Of a DNA stretch of 64,000 bases, positions 25,699 through 36,743 are shown piece after piece. The position numbers and the translations under genes were made by a program. The DNA lies in assembly GCF_017876115.1 (NCBI RefSeq), contig NZ_JAGINO010000003.1:456002-520001 (forward strand), given 5' to 3'. Below the pieces are notes generated by a model that saw nothing but the letters and a program-made list of their open reading frames with translations, did no database searches and had not been told where the DNA came from. Position 1 is the first letter of the stretch; each line of letters begins with the position of its first letter. The stretch comes from Azospirillum picis. GTDB lineage: Bacteria > Pseudomonadota > Alphaproteobacteria > Azospirillales > Azospirillaceae.

Positions 25699-26889
25699 AT
25701 GAACCCTGTTGTCGTCCGCTTTTGCGCCGTCTTCGGCCGTTCCGCCGCCGTCGCGGCCGGAATCGCAATGGCCGGAGCCACGATAGCCGCCGGTTCCACC
25801 GCCACGACGGTCCAGGCCGCGACCATCGACACCATCGCCAAGCAGGCGATCCTGGTCGACCTCACCTCGAACACGGTGCTGTTCGAGAAGAATGCCGACG
25901 AGCGCATGGCGCCTTCGTCGATGAGCAAGATCATGACCGCCTACCTGACCTTCGAGGCGATCAAGGCCGGCCGCCTGACCCTGGAGAGCACCCTGCCGGT
26001 CAGCGAGCGCGCGTGGCGGATGCAAGGCTCCAAGATGTTCGTGGAGCTGCACAACAACATCAAGGTGGATGATCTCATCAAGGGCATGATCATCCAGTCG
26101 GGCAACGACGCCTGCATCGTGCTCGCCGAAGGGCTCGCCGGGTCCGAGGGCTCCTTCGCCGAACAGGCGAACCGCAAGGGGCGCGAGCTGGGGCTGAAGG
26201 GCAGCAACTTCGTCAACTCCACCGGCTGGCCCGACCCCAACCACTACATGACCGCCCGTGACCTCTCGATCCTGGCCGAACACCTGATCAAGGACTACCC
26301 CGAGTACTACCACTACTATTCGATCCGGGAGTTCAAGTACCACGGAATCAACCAGGGCAACCGCAACCCCCTGCTCTATCGCGGCATGGACGTCGACGGC
26401 ATGAAGACCGGCCACACCGACGCCGGCGGCTATGGCCTGACGGCGTCCGGCGAGCGCGAGGGACGCCGGCTCCTGCTGGTGGTCAACGGTCTGCCCAGCA
26501 TGCAGTCGCGCGCCGACGAATCGGCCCGCCTGATCGAATGGGGCTTCCGCGAGTTCGCCTCCTACACGCTCTACAAGGGCGGCGAGGCGATCGAGCAGGT
26601 GCCGGTCTGGCTCGGCGAGCAGGAGACGGTGCCCGTCACCGTCCCGCAGAATCTGAGCGTCACGATGGCGCGGGCCGACCGTGCCGGCATGAAGGTGTCG
26701 CTGGTCACCAACAGCCCGGTCGCCGCTCCGCTCAAGAAGGGCGACGTGGTCGGCAAGATCGTGATCTCCGCCCCCGGCTTCCCGGGCAAGGAGGTGCCGG
26801 TGGTCGCCGCCCAGGACGTGCCGAAGGCGGGCTTCGTCGGCCGGGCCTTCGCCGCCGCCAAGTATCTCGTGTTCGGCAACAGCCTTTGA
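25699..26889 (+). CDS. D-alanyl-D-alanine carboxypeptidase (penicillin-binding protein 5/6 family)
   Basis: 396 residues with a signal peptide (about 1-41). The serine-enzyme motifs are all present: SMSK at 74-77 with nucleophile Ser74, SGN in IIQSGNDACIVLAEG, and KTG in GMKTGHTDAGGYG. The C-terminal domain and a final amphipathic stretch (FVGRAFAAAKYLVFG) anchor it to the membrane. It trims the terminal D-Ala of peptidoglycan pentapeptides. TTGGAGGA lies 10 bases upstream. It is followed 19 bp later by tmk. Confidence 0.95.
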   Translation: MNPVVVRFCAVFGRSAAVAAGIAMAGATIAAGSTATTVQAATIDTIAKQAILVDLTSNTVLFEKNADERMAPSSMSKIMTAYLTFEAIKAGRLTLESTLPVSERAWRMQGSKMFVELHNNIKVDDLIKGMIIQSGNDACIVLAEGLAGSEGSFAEQANRKGRELGLKGSNFVNSTGWPDPNHYMTARDLSILAEHLIKDYPEYYHYYSIREFKYHGINQGNRNPLLYRGMDVDGMKTGHTDAGGYGLTASGEREGRRLLLVVNGLPSMQSRADESARLIEWGFREFASYTLYKGGEAIEQVPVWLGEQETVPVTVPQNLSVTMARADRAGMKVSLVTNSPVAAPLKKGDVVGKIVISAPGFPGKEVPVVAAQDVPKAGFVGRAFAAAKYLVFGNSL

Positions 26890-26908
26890 CCAGCGGAGAC
26901 CCAAGGGC

Positions 26909-27562
26909 ATGACCGGCACCTCCCCGGCCGTCCGCGGCCGCTTCATCACGCTGGAAGGCGGCGAAGGCGCAGGAAAGTCGACGCAGCTTCGCCGGCTGTC
27001 CGCTGCGCTGGCGGCCCGCGGCATCGACGTGGTGACGACGCGCGAGCCGGGCGGCTCGCCGGGGGCCGAGGAGATCCGTGGCCTGCTCGTCACCGGCGAG
27101 ACCGGCCGCTGGAGCCCGGTGACCGAGGCGCTGCTGCACACCGCCGCCCGCCGGGACCATCTGGAGCGCACGGTGTGGCCGGCGCTGGAGTCCGGGCGCT
27201 GGGTGCTTTGCGACCGCTTCTTCGACAGCACCATGGCCTACCAGGGCTATGGGCTGGGGCTGGGCCGCGGCCTGGTGGAGACGCTGCAGCGGGCGGCGCT
27301 CGGCGATTTCCGGCCCGACCTGACGCTGATCCTCGACATCGACGTGGCGACCGGCCTGAAGCGGGCCGCTGCCCGTCCCGGCGGCGAGGACCGCTATGAG
27401 CGGATGGATCGCGCCTTTCACCAGCGCCTGCGCGAAGGCTTCCTCGACATCGCGCGCCGGGAGCCGGAGCGTTGCGCCGTCGTCGACGCCGACACCGACG
27501 CCGACGGCGTCGAGGCGCGGATCCGGGCGGAGGTCGCCGCCCGCCTGGACCTTGCGCCATGA
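26909..27562 (+). CDS. tmk: Thymidylate kinase
   Basis: Phosphorylates dTMP to dTDP. 217 residues with P-loop GGEGAGKST near residue 14, the DR motif and TREPGGSPGAEEIR, and CDRFFDSTMAYQGYGLG. The LID region RPGGEDRYERMD follows. Its last four bases overlap the start of holB (ATGA), a usual alphaproteobacterial pairing that links nucleotide supply with replication. Confidence 0.97.
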   Translation: MTGTSPAVRGRFITLEGGEGAGKSTQLRRLSAALAARGIDVVTTREPGGSPGAEEIRGLLVTGETGRWSPVTEALLHTAARRDHLERTVWPALESGRWVLCDRFFDSTMAYQGYGLGLGRGLVETLQRAALGDFRPDLTLILDIDVATGLKRAAARPGGEDRYERMDRAFHQRLREGFLDIARREPERCAVVDADTDADGVEARIRAEVAARLDLAP

Positions 27563-28677
27563 GCAAGGCGCGCACCGCGGGTGCCGAACCCGCTGCCGTC
27601 GACGAGGCGCTGGCACCACGCCGCAATGCCGACCTCGTTGGCCATGACGAGCCCGAACAACTGCTTCTGGACGCCTGGAATTCCGGCCGCCTGCCGCATG
27701 CCTGGTTGATCGGCGGCACGCCCGGCATCGGCAAGGCGACGCTGGCCTTCCGTTTCGCCCGCTTCGTCCTGGCCCAGGAACCGCCTGGCGACAGCCTGTT
27801 CGGCGGTGCGGCGCCGGCGGCGACGCTCCAGCTCTCCGCCGACCATCCGGTGTTCCGGAGGGTGGCGTCGGGCGGCCATGCCGACCTGCTGACCATTGAA
27901 CGCCAGCGCGACGAGAAGCGTGGCCGCCTGAAGCGCGACATCGCGGTGGACGACGTCCGGAAGATCGGTCCCTTCCTGCGCCGCACCTCGGCGGAAGGCG
28001 GCTGGCGCGTCGCGGTGATCGACGGCGCCGACCGCATGAACCTCAGCGGCCTCAACGCCATCCTGAAGATCCTGGAGGAGCCGCCGCCCGGCGCCCTGCT
28101 GCTGCTGGTCAGCGACAACCCCGGCGGCATGCTGCCGACCATCCGCTCGCGCTGCCGCAAGCTGACGCTGAACCCGCTGGACGAGGCGACGGTGGTCGGC
28201 CTGTTGGGACAGCACCGCCCCGACATCGCGGAGGAGGATCGTCCCGCGCTCGCCCGGTTGTCCGAGGGCAGCGTCGGCCGCGCCATCGATCTGGCGGACG
28301 CCGGCGGGCTGGCGCTCTACCGCGAGATGGTCGGACTGCTGTCCGACCTGCCGCGCCTCGACATCGCCGCCGCCCACGCCTTCGGCGACAAGCTGACCCG
28401 CAAACAGGACGACGGGCTCTACGAGACGGCAACGGAGTTGCTGGTCTGGTGGCTCGCCCGCTTCGCCCGGTCGCTCGCCCGCGGCGCCTGGCCGGCCGAG
28501 GTGGTGCCCGGCGAGGCTGCCCTGATGACCCGTCTGGCCAATGCCCGCGGCCTTGAACGTTGGGTGGAGGTGTGGGAAAAGGTCCAACGCCTTTTCGCTC
28601 GCGCGGAATCCGCGAACCTGGACCGCAAGCAGGTGGTCCTGAACGCCCTGGCGGCGCTGGAAACGGCTGCCGCCTAG
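27559..28677 (+). CDS. holB: DNA polymerase III delta' subunit
   Basis: Clamp-loader subunit of 372 residues. AAA+ fold: P-loop-like GGTPGIGKATLAFRFARF, Walker B-like VIDGADRMNLSGLNAILKILEEPPPGALLLLVSDN, sensor 1 and the SRC arginine finger motif in IRSRCRKL. The zinc-binding cysteines seen in some delta' proteins are not evident. It overlaps tmk by four bases and lies 47 bp ahead of metG. Confidence 0.95.
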   Translation: MSKARTAGAEPAAVDEALAPRRNADLVGHDEPEQLLLDAWNSGRLPHAWLIGGTPGIGKATLAFRFARFVLAQEPPGDSLFGGAAPAATLQLSADHPVFRRVASGGHADLLTIERQRDEKRGRLKRDIAVDDVRKIGPFLRRTSAEGGWRVAVIDGADRMNLSGLNAILKILEEPPPGALLLLVSDNPGGMLPTIRSRCRKLTLNPLDEATVVGLLGQHRPDIAEEDRPALARLSEGSVGRAIDLADAGGLALYREMVGLLSDLPRLDIAAAHAFGDKLTRKQDDGLYETATELLVWWLARFARSLARGAWPAEVVPGEAALMTRLANARGLERWVEVWEKVQRLFARAESANLDRKQVVLNALAALETAAA

Positions 28678-28724
28678 CGTTATTTGAGACTCGCCGGGAA
28701 ACCTACTGGAAGAAAGTGCCGCAA

Positions 28725-30275
28725 ATGGCCGGGCCGAAGACCTACTATCTGACGACGCCGATCTACTACGTGAACGACGTGCCGCACATCGGACACGCCT
28801 ACACGACCCTTGCCTGCGACGTCCTCGCCCGGTTCATGCGTCTCGACGGCTATGACGTGAAGTTCCTAACCGGCACCGACGAGCACGGACAGAAGGTCGA
28901 GAAATCGGCCGAGAAGGCGGGCATCCCGCCGCAGGAATTCACCGACCGCGTCTCCAAGAACTTCCGCGACCTCGTGTCGCTGATGAACTATTCCAACGAC
29001 GACTTCATCCGCACCACCGAGCCGCGCCATGTCAAGTCGGTGCAGGCGCTGTGGACCGTGCTGAAGGAGAAGGGCGAGATTTATCTCGGCTCCTACGCCG
29101 GGTGGTATTCGGTCCGCGACGAGGCCTTCTACGGCGAGGACGAACTGACCACCAACGCCGACGGCCGGAAGATCGCGCCGACCGGTGCCGAGTGCGAATG
29201 GGTGGAGGAGCCGTCATACTTCTTCCGCCTCTCGGCTTGGCAGGACCGCCTGATCGAGTTCTACGAGAAGAACCCGGACTTCATCGCCCCGGCCGGCAAG
29301 CGCAACGAGGTGATGGCCTTCGTCAAGTCGGGCCTGAAGGACCTGTCGGTCAGCCGCACCACGTTCAAGTGGGGCATCCCGGTGCCGGGCGACGACGCCC
29401 ACATCATGTATGTCTGGCTCGACGCGCTCGCCAACTACATCACCGCGGTCGGCTACCCCGACACCAGCCGCGACTACGCCAAGTACTGGCCGGCCGACCT
29501 GCACATGGTCGGCAAGGACATCCTGCGCTTCCATGCGGTCTATTGGCCGGCATTCCTGATGGCCGCCGGCCTGCAGCCGCCACGCCGTGTCTTCGCCCAC
29601 GGCTGGTGGACGATCGAAGGCCAGAAGATGTCGAAGTCTCTCGGCAACGTCATCGCGCCGGAGACGCTGGTCGAAACCTACGGGCTCGACCAGACCCGTT
29701 ATTTCCTGCTGCGCGAGGTGCCGTTCGGCAATGACGGCGACTTCTCGCACAAGCAGATGGTCAACCGGATCAACGGCAACCTCGCCAACGATTACGGCAA
29801 CCTGGTGCAGCGCGTCCTGTCGATGATCGGCAAGAACTGTGGCGCCGCGGTGCCGGTGCCGGGCGAGTTCACCGCCGCCGACAACGCGCTGCTCGGCTCC
29901 GCCCACGGGTTGCTCGACATCGTGCGTGCCGAGATCAAGGCGCAGTCCTTCCACAAGGCGCTGGATGCCATCTGGGCGGTGGTCGGCGACGCCAACCGGT
30001 ATGTCGACGAACAGGCCCCTTGGGCGCTGAAGAAGACCGACCCGGCCCGCATGGCCACCGTGCTGTACGTGCTGGCGGAAACCATCCGCCATCTCGCCAT
30101 CCTGACCCAGCCGGTGATGCCGGACGCCTCCGCCAGGATCCTCGATCTTCTGGCGCTGGGACCGGATGCCCGCGGTTTCGGCACGCTCGGCTCGACCGGC
30201 GCACTGGTCGCCGGCACGCCGCTGCCGACGCCGCAGGGCGTCTTCCCGCGCTACGTCGAAGAACCGAAGGCCTGA
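28725..30275 (+). CDS. metG: Methionyl-tRNA synthetase
   Basis: Class I synthetase, 516 residues. It begins PKTYYLTTPIYYVNDVPHIGHAYTT with the HIGH motif, followed by TGTDEHGQKVEKSAEKAG. KMSKS is intact in GQKMSKSLGNVI. The protein ends after the anticodon-binding helices and lacks the C-terminal EMAP/OB domain and the four-cysteine zinc knuckle of the E. coli type, so it is of the short, knuckle-less type. ATG 28725 fits the family N-terminus. Confidence 0.97.
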   Translation: MAGPKTYYLTTPIYYVNDVPHIGHAYTTLACDVLARFMRLDGYDVKFLTGTDEHGQKVEKSAEKAGIPPQEFTDRVSKNFRDLVSLMNYSNDDFIRTTEPRHVKSVQALWTVLKEKGEIYLGSYAGWYSVRDEAFYGEDELTTNADGRKIAPTGAECEWVEEPSYFFRLSAWQDRLIEFYEKNPDFIAPAGKRNEVMAFVKSGLKDLSVSRTTFKWGIPVPGDDAHIMYVWLDALANYITAVGYPDTSRDYAKYWPADLHMVGKDILRFHAVYWPAFLMAAGLQPPRRVFAHGWWTIEGQKMSKSLGNVIAPETLVETYGLDQTRYFLLREVPFGNDGDFSHKQMVNRINGNLANDYGNLVQRVLSMIGKNCGAAVPVPGEFTAADNALLGSAHGLLDIVRAEIKAQSFHKALDAIWAVVGDANRYVDEQAPWALKKTDPARMATVLYVLAETIRHLAILTQPVMPDASARILDLLALGPDARGFGTLGSTGALVAGTPLPTPQGVFPRYVEEPKA

Positions 30276-30283
30276 GTTCCCGC

Positions 30284-31063
30284 ATGCTCGTCGACAGCCA
30301 TTGCCATCTCGACTTCCCCGACTTCGCCGAGGAGCTGGACACGGTCGTCGACCGCGCCCGGCAGGCCGGGGTCGGCCGGATGGTCACGATCTGCACCTAC
30401 ATCAGCCGCTTCGACCGCATCCTGGCGGTGGCGGAGCGCTATGAGGACGTCCTGTGCTCGGTCGGCGTCCATCCGCATCAGGCGGCCGAGGAGTTCGCCG
30501 TCACCACGGCGGAAAAGCTGGTCGAGCTGTCGCGGCACCCCAAGGTGATCGGACTGGGCGAGACCGGGCTCGACTATTTCTACGACAAGAGCCCGCGCGA
30601 CCAGCAGCAGGAGTGCTTCCGCCGCCATATCCGCGCCAGCCTGGAAACCGGCCTGCCGCTGATCGTCCACACCCGGGATGCCGACGACGACACGATGCGC
30701 ATCGTCAAGGAGGAGACGTCCGGCCAGCCGGTGAAGGGCCTGCTGCATTGCTTCAGCTCGGGCCGCAAGCTGGCGGAAGAGGCATTGGAGTACGGCTTCA
30801 CGCTGTCGCTGTCGGGCATCGTCACCTTCAAGAAGTCCGAGGACCTGCGGGGCATCGTGAAGGACGTGCCTCTTGACCGCATCCTGGTCGAAACGGATGC
30901 CCCTTACCTCGCGCCGATTCCCTTCCGCGGCAAGCGCAACGAGCCCGCCTATGTCGCCCACACCGCGGCTTGCGTCGCCGAGGTGAAGGGGGTGTCGGCG
31001 GAGGAACTGGCCCGCATCACCACCGAGAACTTCTTCCGCCTGTTCGACAAGGCGGCCGCATGA
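30284..31063 (+). CDS. tatD: TatD family metal-dependent hydrolase (DNase)
   Basis: 259 residues in a TIM-barrel with the metal ligands of the family: DSHCHLDFP at the start, GLGETGLDYFYDKSP, LIVHTRDADDDTM, LLHCFSS and VETDAPYLAPIPFRGKRNEPAYV. TatD-type proteins have 3'-5' exonuclease or AP-endonuclease activity. It follows metG by 8 bp and overlaps the next gene by 4 bp, matching the common order metG-tatD-MBL. Confidence 0.96.
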   Translation: MLVDSHCHLDFPDFAEELDTVVDRARQAGVGRMVTICTYISRFDRILAVAERYEDVLCSVGVHPHQAAEEFAVTTAEKLVELSRHPKVIGLGETGLDYFYDKSPRDQQQECFRRHIRASLETGLPLIVHTRDADDDTMRIVKEETSGQPVKGLLHCFSSGRKLAEEALEYGFTLSLSGIVTFKKSEDLRGIVKDVPLDRILVETDAPYLAPIPFRGKRNEPAYVAHTAACVAEVKGVSAEELARITTENFFRLFDKAAA

Positions 31064-31884
31064 CGGTGGCCGGCGCATCCCCCAATCGCGATTTGGGTGA
31101 TCCGATGCGCGTCACCATCCTCGGCTGCGGCGGCTCGCGCGGTGTGCCCGTAATCTCCGGCACCCCGGGTGGCAGTTGGGGCCGTTGCGACCCGGCCAAC
31201 CCCAGGAACCGGCGCATGCGCCCGTCGGTCCTTGTGGAGCAGGGCGGCGTCGCCGTCCTGATCGACACGTCTCCCGACCTGCGCCAGCAGCTTCTCGACA
31301 GCGGATGCTCGCGGCTGGATGCCGTGCTGTGGACCCACCAGCACGCCGACCATTGCCATGGCATCGACGAGTTGCGCGAGGTCTGCCGCCAGATGCATGC
31401 CCCCATCGATGCCTATGGCTGGGACGAGCATCTGCGCGACATCGAGGCTCGTTTCCCCTACTGCTTCGACCCGCTGCCCTCCGGCTACCCCTTCTATCGT
31501 CCGGTGCTGAACGCTCTCCGGTTCTCGGGACCCTTCGACGTGAAGGGGCTGACGGTGGCGCCGTTCGAGCAGGATCACGGCTACATGCGGACGGTCGGCT
31601 ACCGTCTCGGCAACTTCGCCTATTCCACAGACGTGGTGCGGCTGAACGAGGATGCCTTCGCGGCCTTGGCCGACATCGACGTCTGGGTGGTCGATTGCGG
31701 CCGGCTGGAACCGCCCCACCCGGTGCATGCACATCTGGAACTGACGCTGTCCTGGATCGAGCGGGTGCGGCCGAAGCGGGCCTACCTGACCCATATGGAC
31801 AACACGATGGATTACGACAGCCTGATGCGGATGCTGCCGCCAAATGTCGAGCCCGCGTATGACGGGCTGGTGATCGAGGTTTGA
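31060..31884 (+). CDS. MBL fold metallohydrolase, PhnP-like
   Basis: 274 residues with the metallo-beta-lactamase fold. Metal ligands are in WTHQHADHCHGIDELR; GYRLGNFAYSTDV and KRAYLTHMDNTMDYD supply the rest. It resembles PhnP-type phosphodiesterases that act on cyclic phosphate or small nucleotide diesters. ATG 31060 overlaps the tatD stop (ATGA); ATG 31105 begins the conserved fold (MRVTILGCGGSRGVP) and is an alternative. A 13-bp hairpin follows. Confidence 0.92.
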   Translation: MTVAGASPNRDLGDPMRVTILGCGGSRGVPVISGTPGGSWGRCDPANPRNRRMRPSVLVEQGGVAVLIDTSPDLRQQLLDSGCSRLDAVLWTHQHADHCHGIDELREVCRQMHAPIDAYGWDEHLRDIEARFPYCFDPLPSGYPFYRPVLNALRFSGPFDVKGLTVAPFEQDHGYMRTVGYRLGNFAYSTDVVRLNEDAFAALADIDVWVVDCGRLEPPHPVHAHLELTLSWIERVRPKRAYLTHMDNTMDYDSLMRMLPPNVEPAYDGLVIEV

Positions 31885-31894
31885 TCCGAGGGTT

Positions 31895-31937
31895 TTGCCC
31901 CCACCCTGCCCCGCTGGACAACGGAGGGTGGGGGCAA
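31895..31937. terminator. Bidirectional hairpin between convergent genes
   Basis: TTGCCCCCACCCT (31895-31907) pairs perfectly with AGGGTGGGGGCAA (31925-31937) across a 17-nt loop. It lies between the convergent MBL and TRAP genes, where a shared stop is expected. There is no U-run, so it may work as a weak or factor-assisted terminator. Confidence 0.6.
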
Positions 31938-31948
31938 GTGGAGGCGCC

Positions 31949-33517
<1,569 letters not shown>

Positions 33518-35743
33518 TCAGGTGAAGCGGTTGTTCTTGGGGAAACCGTTCGGCGGCATCTTGCCCTGCCCCGCCCGGTCGGCGATCCAGCCGGTCAGGT
33601 CGCTGACACAGAACTTGCGTTCGCCGTTCCGCCAAGCCAGGCCGTCGGCCAATACGAAGGTCTTCACGTCGGCGACGCTGGCATCCTTGTATTTCTGGAG
33701 CTGCACGCCCTTGCCGCGAGTCATCACCGGCACCTGGTCGAGCGGGAATACCAGGAGCTTGCGGTTGTTGCCGATGATCGCCACCGTGTCGCCGGTGACC
33801 GGCTTGCAGATGCGGGCGGACTTTCCGTCCTCCAGGTTCAGCACCTGCTTGCCGGCGCGGGTCTGGGCCAGCACCTCGGTCTCCTCGACCCGGAAGCCGC
33901 GCCCGTCCTCCGAAACGACCAGCAGGACGCGGTCGTGCTGGTGGCGGAACAGGTCGACGATGTCGACGTCGTTGCCGAGATCGATCATCAGGCGCACCGG
34001 CTCGCCAAAGCCGCGGCCGCGCGGCAGCTTGTCGACGCCGATGGTGTAGAACTTGCCGTTGCTGGCGAAGACCAGGAGCTTGTCGGTCGTCTCGCAGCGC
34101 TCGATGAAGCCGCGTGAATCACCGTCCTTGTACTTCACGTCCTCGGCTTCGGCATCGGTCAGGTGGCCGCGTACGCTGCGGATCCAGCCTTTGGCCGAGC
34201 AGATCACCGTCACCGGCTCGCGCTCCACCAGCGCATCCAACGGAACCTCGATCACCGCAGGAGCATCGGCGACGTCGGTGCGCCGCTTGCCGAGCGAGCC
34301 GCCGCCGAACTTCTTCTTGATCTCGGCCACACTGTCGGCGATGCGCTTCCACCGCAGGGTTTCGTCGCCGAGCAGTTCCAGCAGGCCGTTCTTCTCCTTG
34401 GTCAGCGTCTCGTGCTCGCGCCGGATCTCCATCTCCTCCAGCTTGCGCAAGTTGCGCAGGCGCATGTTGAGGATGGCGTCGGCCTGTACGTCGGTCAGGG
34501 TGAAGGCGCGGATGAGTTCCTGCTTGGGCTCATCCTCCTCCCGGATGATGCGGATGACCTCGTCCAGGTTCAGGTAGGCCGCGAGATAGCCTCCCAGAAC
34601 CTCCAATCGGTGGTCGATCTGCTTCAGCCGGTGGTTGGAGCGACGGACCAGCACCTCGTGCCGGTGGTCGAGAAAGGCTTGCAGCACCTCGCGCAGGTTC
34701 ATCACCCGCGGGACGTTGTCGGCCCCCAGCACGTTCATGTTCAGCGAGAAGCGGATCTCCAGGTCGGTCGCCTGGAACAGCGAGGCCATCAGCACCTCGG
34801 GATCCACATTGCGGTTCTTAGGCACCAGGACGAGGCGCACGTCCTCCGCCGACTCGTCGCGCACGTCGTCCAGCAGGATCAGCTTCTTGGCCAGCAGCAG
34901 TTCGGCGATCTTCTCGACCAGCCGGGCCTTCTGCACTTGGTAGGGGATCTCGGTGACGACGATCTGCCAGGTGCCCTGCCCCAGCTTCTCCACCTCCCAG
35001 CGGGCGCGCAGGCGGAAGGCGCCGCGGCCGGTGCGGTAGGCATCGATCACGTTCTCCCGCGACTCCACCAGCACGCCGCCGGTTGGGAAATCGGGGCCGG
35101 GCATGAAGTTGACCAGCGTCTCGATCGCGGCGTCGCGGTGCTTGATCAGGTGGCGCAGCGCATCGCAGATCTCGCCGACATTGTGGGGCGGGATGTTCGT
35201 GGCCATGCCCACGGCGATGCCGCTCGAACCGTTGGCCAGCAGGTTGGGGAAGTTGGCGGGAAGCACCGCCGGCTCGTCGCCGTCGCCGTCGTAAGTCGGC
35301 CGGAAATCGACCGCGTCCTCGTCGATTCCCTCCAGCAGCGCCTTGGCGACCTCGGTCAGGCGGGCTTCGGTGTACCGCATCGCCGCGGCGTTATCGCCGT
35401 CGATGTTGCCGAAGTTGCCCTGCCCGTCGATCAGCGGGTAGCGGACGGCGAAGTCCTGCGCTAGGCGCACGAGCGCGTCGTAGACGGAGCTGTCGCCGTG
35501 CGGGTGGAATTTGCCGATCACGTCGCCGACGACGCGGGCCGACTTCTTGGGCGGCGTCGTCGGCTCCAGGCGCAACTGGCTCATGGCGAAGAGCAGGCGG
35601 CGGTGCACCGGCTTCAGGCCGTCGCGCACGTCGGGCAGCGACCGCGACATGATCGTCGACAGCGCGTAGCTCAGATACCGCTCACCGAGCGCATCGGCGA
35701 GCGGCTTTTCCAGAATTTCGGAGGCAGGGTCTTGCGGCTTCAT
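33518..35743 (-). CDS. parC: DNA topoisomerase IV subunit A
   Basis: 741 residues; with ParE it decatenates daughter chromosomes. The active-site Arg-Tyr pair is R123-Y124 in [11 protein letters not shown]. The quinolone region [15 protein letters not shown] keeps a Ser at residue 85 (the E. coli Ser80 position) and Asp at 89 (Glu84). The C-terminal pinwheel has several GxxRxxxxxxL blades (for example GWIRSVRGH and [11 protein letters not shown]); the GyrA-box characteristic of gyrase A is not evident, supporting ParC rather than GyrA. It is downstream of recO with a 9-bp gap. Confidence 0.93.
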   Translation of the reverse strand: MKPQDPASEILEKPLADALGERYLSYALSTIMSRSLPDVRDGLKPVHRRLLFAMSQLRLEPTTPPKKSARVVGDVIGKFHPHGDSSVYDALVRLAQDFAVRYPLIDGQGNFGNIDGDNAAAMRYTEARLTEVAKALLEGIDEDAVDFRPTYDGDGDEPAVLPANFPNLLANGSSGIAVGMATNIPPHNVGEICDALRHLIKHRDAAIETLVNFMPGPDFPTGGVLVESRENVIDAYRTGRGAFRLRARWEVEKLGQGTWQIVVTEIPYQVQKARLVEKIAELLLAKKLILLDDVRDESAEDVRLVLVPKNRNVDPEVLMASLFQATDLEIRFSLNMNVLGADNVPRVMNLREVLQAFLDHRHEVLVRRSNHRLKQIDHRLEVLGGYLAAYLNLDEVIRIIREEDEPKQELIRAFTLTDVQADAILNMRLRNLRKLEEMEIRREHETLTKEKNGLLELLGDETLRWKRIADSVAEIKKKFGGGSLGKRRTDVADAPAVIEVPLDALVEREPVTVICSAKGWIRSVRGHLTDAEAEDVKYKDGDSRGFIERCETTDKLLVFASNGKFYTIGVDKLPRGRGFGEPVRLMIDLGNDVDIVDLFRHQHDRVLLVVSEDGRGFRVEETEVLAQTRAGKQVLNLEDGKSARICKPVTGDTVAIIGNNRKLLVFPLDQVPVMTRGKGVQLQKYKDASVADVKTFVLADGLAWRNGERKFCVSDLTGWIADRAGQGKMPPNGFPKNNRFT

Positions 35744-35752
35744 AGCGGGGGT

Positions 35753-36484
35753 CTACCAGACTTGGTCGGAACGCGCTACCGCGTTCGCGTAACGTTCTCT
35801 CAGTCGCTCGCGGGCCGGCGGCAACGGCCCGCTCAGGACGTGGCGTTCGAGGAAATGGGCGGTCAGGCGAAGCCCGTCCGCCACGGCCGCCGGGCCGCCG
35901 CCGCCACGGCCGGCAAGGAAATCCGGCAGGGGCAGCAGCCGGTCACGGTAGGGTTCCCCCACCGAAGCGGTCACCGCACGTCCCGTGCGCGGGCTGACAT
36001 AGGCCAGGTAATCATTGGCACCCGACACCGCGCATCGATCGAGGTCGAGGCCGAATCCGAGCTCCGCCAGCAACCCGATCTCCCAGCGGACATACGCCTC
36101 GGCCCAGGCCGTTCCGTCGAGCAGCCCGAACAATGCCAGTAGCCCGTCGAACAGCGCCGGATGCCGTTCATGCTCCGGCAGGGCCGCCTCCACCAGCGCG
36201 CAGGCGCTGGTCAGCGCCGCCAGCGCCGCCGCGTCGTCGAAGAAACCGGCGGCATAGCCCTTCACCGGCTCCAGGGTAAAGTGCCCGAGATGCTCGGGCA
36301 ACCTGCCCCGCCAGCGGGCGGCGACCAACGTTCCGGGTTCCAGCACTCCCCGCATGCGGTGCGAGCGCCCGCCCATGACCATGCCGGCATGGCGTCCGTG
36401 CTCGCGGGTCAACAGCGTGGCGACGGCGGATCCCTCCCCTTGCGGGCGGGCGGACAGGACGATTCCCTGGTCGGTCCATTCCAT
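35753..36484 (-). CDS. recO: DNA repair protein RecO
   Basis: 243 residues. N-terminal OB-fold: MEWTDQGIVLSARPQGEGSAVATLLTREHGRHAGMV. The middle is helical with YVRWEIGLLAELGFGLDLDRCAVSG, which is the signature of the family and usually sits near zinc-binding positions; only one Cys remains here. RecO helps RecR load RecA onto SSB-covered DNA. ATG 36484 starts the OB-fold; a GTG at 36493 adds three residues. It is co-oriented with parC, as in many Alphaproteobacteria. Confidence 0.92.
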   Translation of the reverse strand: MEWTDQGIVLSARPQGEGSAVATLLTREHGRHAGMVMGGRSHRMRGVLEPGTLVAARWRGRLPEHLGHFTLEPVKGYAAGFFDDAAALAALTSACALVEAALPEHERHPALFDGLLALFGLLDGTAWAEAYVRWEIGLLAELGFGLDLDRCAVSGANDYLAYVSPRTGRAVTASVGEPYRDRLLPLPDFLAGRGGGGPAAVADGLRLTAHFLERHVLSGPLPPARERLRERYANAVARSDQVW

Positions 36485-36743
36485 GGCGGGCACTGAAGAG
36501 TCGGACGGGAGGGCGGCTGGCGATGTATCCTAATATAGGAAAAAATTTCGCCGATGGAACCGATCGCTTGCGCTTTCCGGGCAGCACCGACCGGCACCTT
36601 TATTTTTTCTTCACCAAGGAGGCCCTAGGTTCGTTCATCCGACGGCGGAACATCCCGCCAGCATCCGCGGGCGGGCTTTCCGCCGATCGCCGGCCGGCAC
36701 GGGTCTGCGGCACCGGGTCAGACGTGGGGGCCGACGAGGGGTC

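Noticed and set aside
23593..27234. A 1213-residue minus-strand frame across the VOC to tmk genes
   Set aside because: It covers several well-identified plus-strand genes and shows the composition of a shadow frame.
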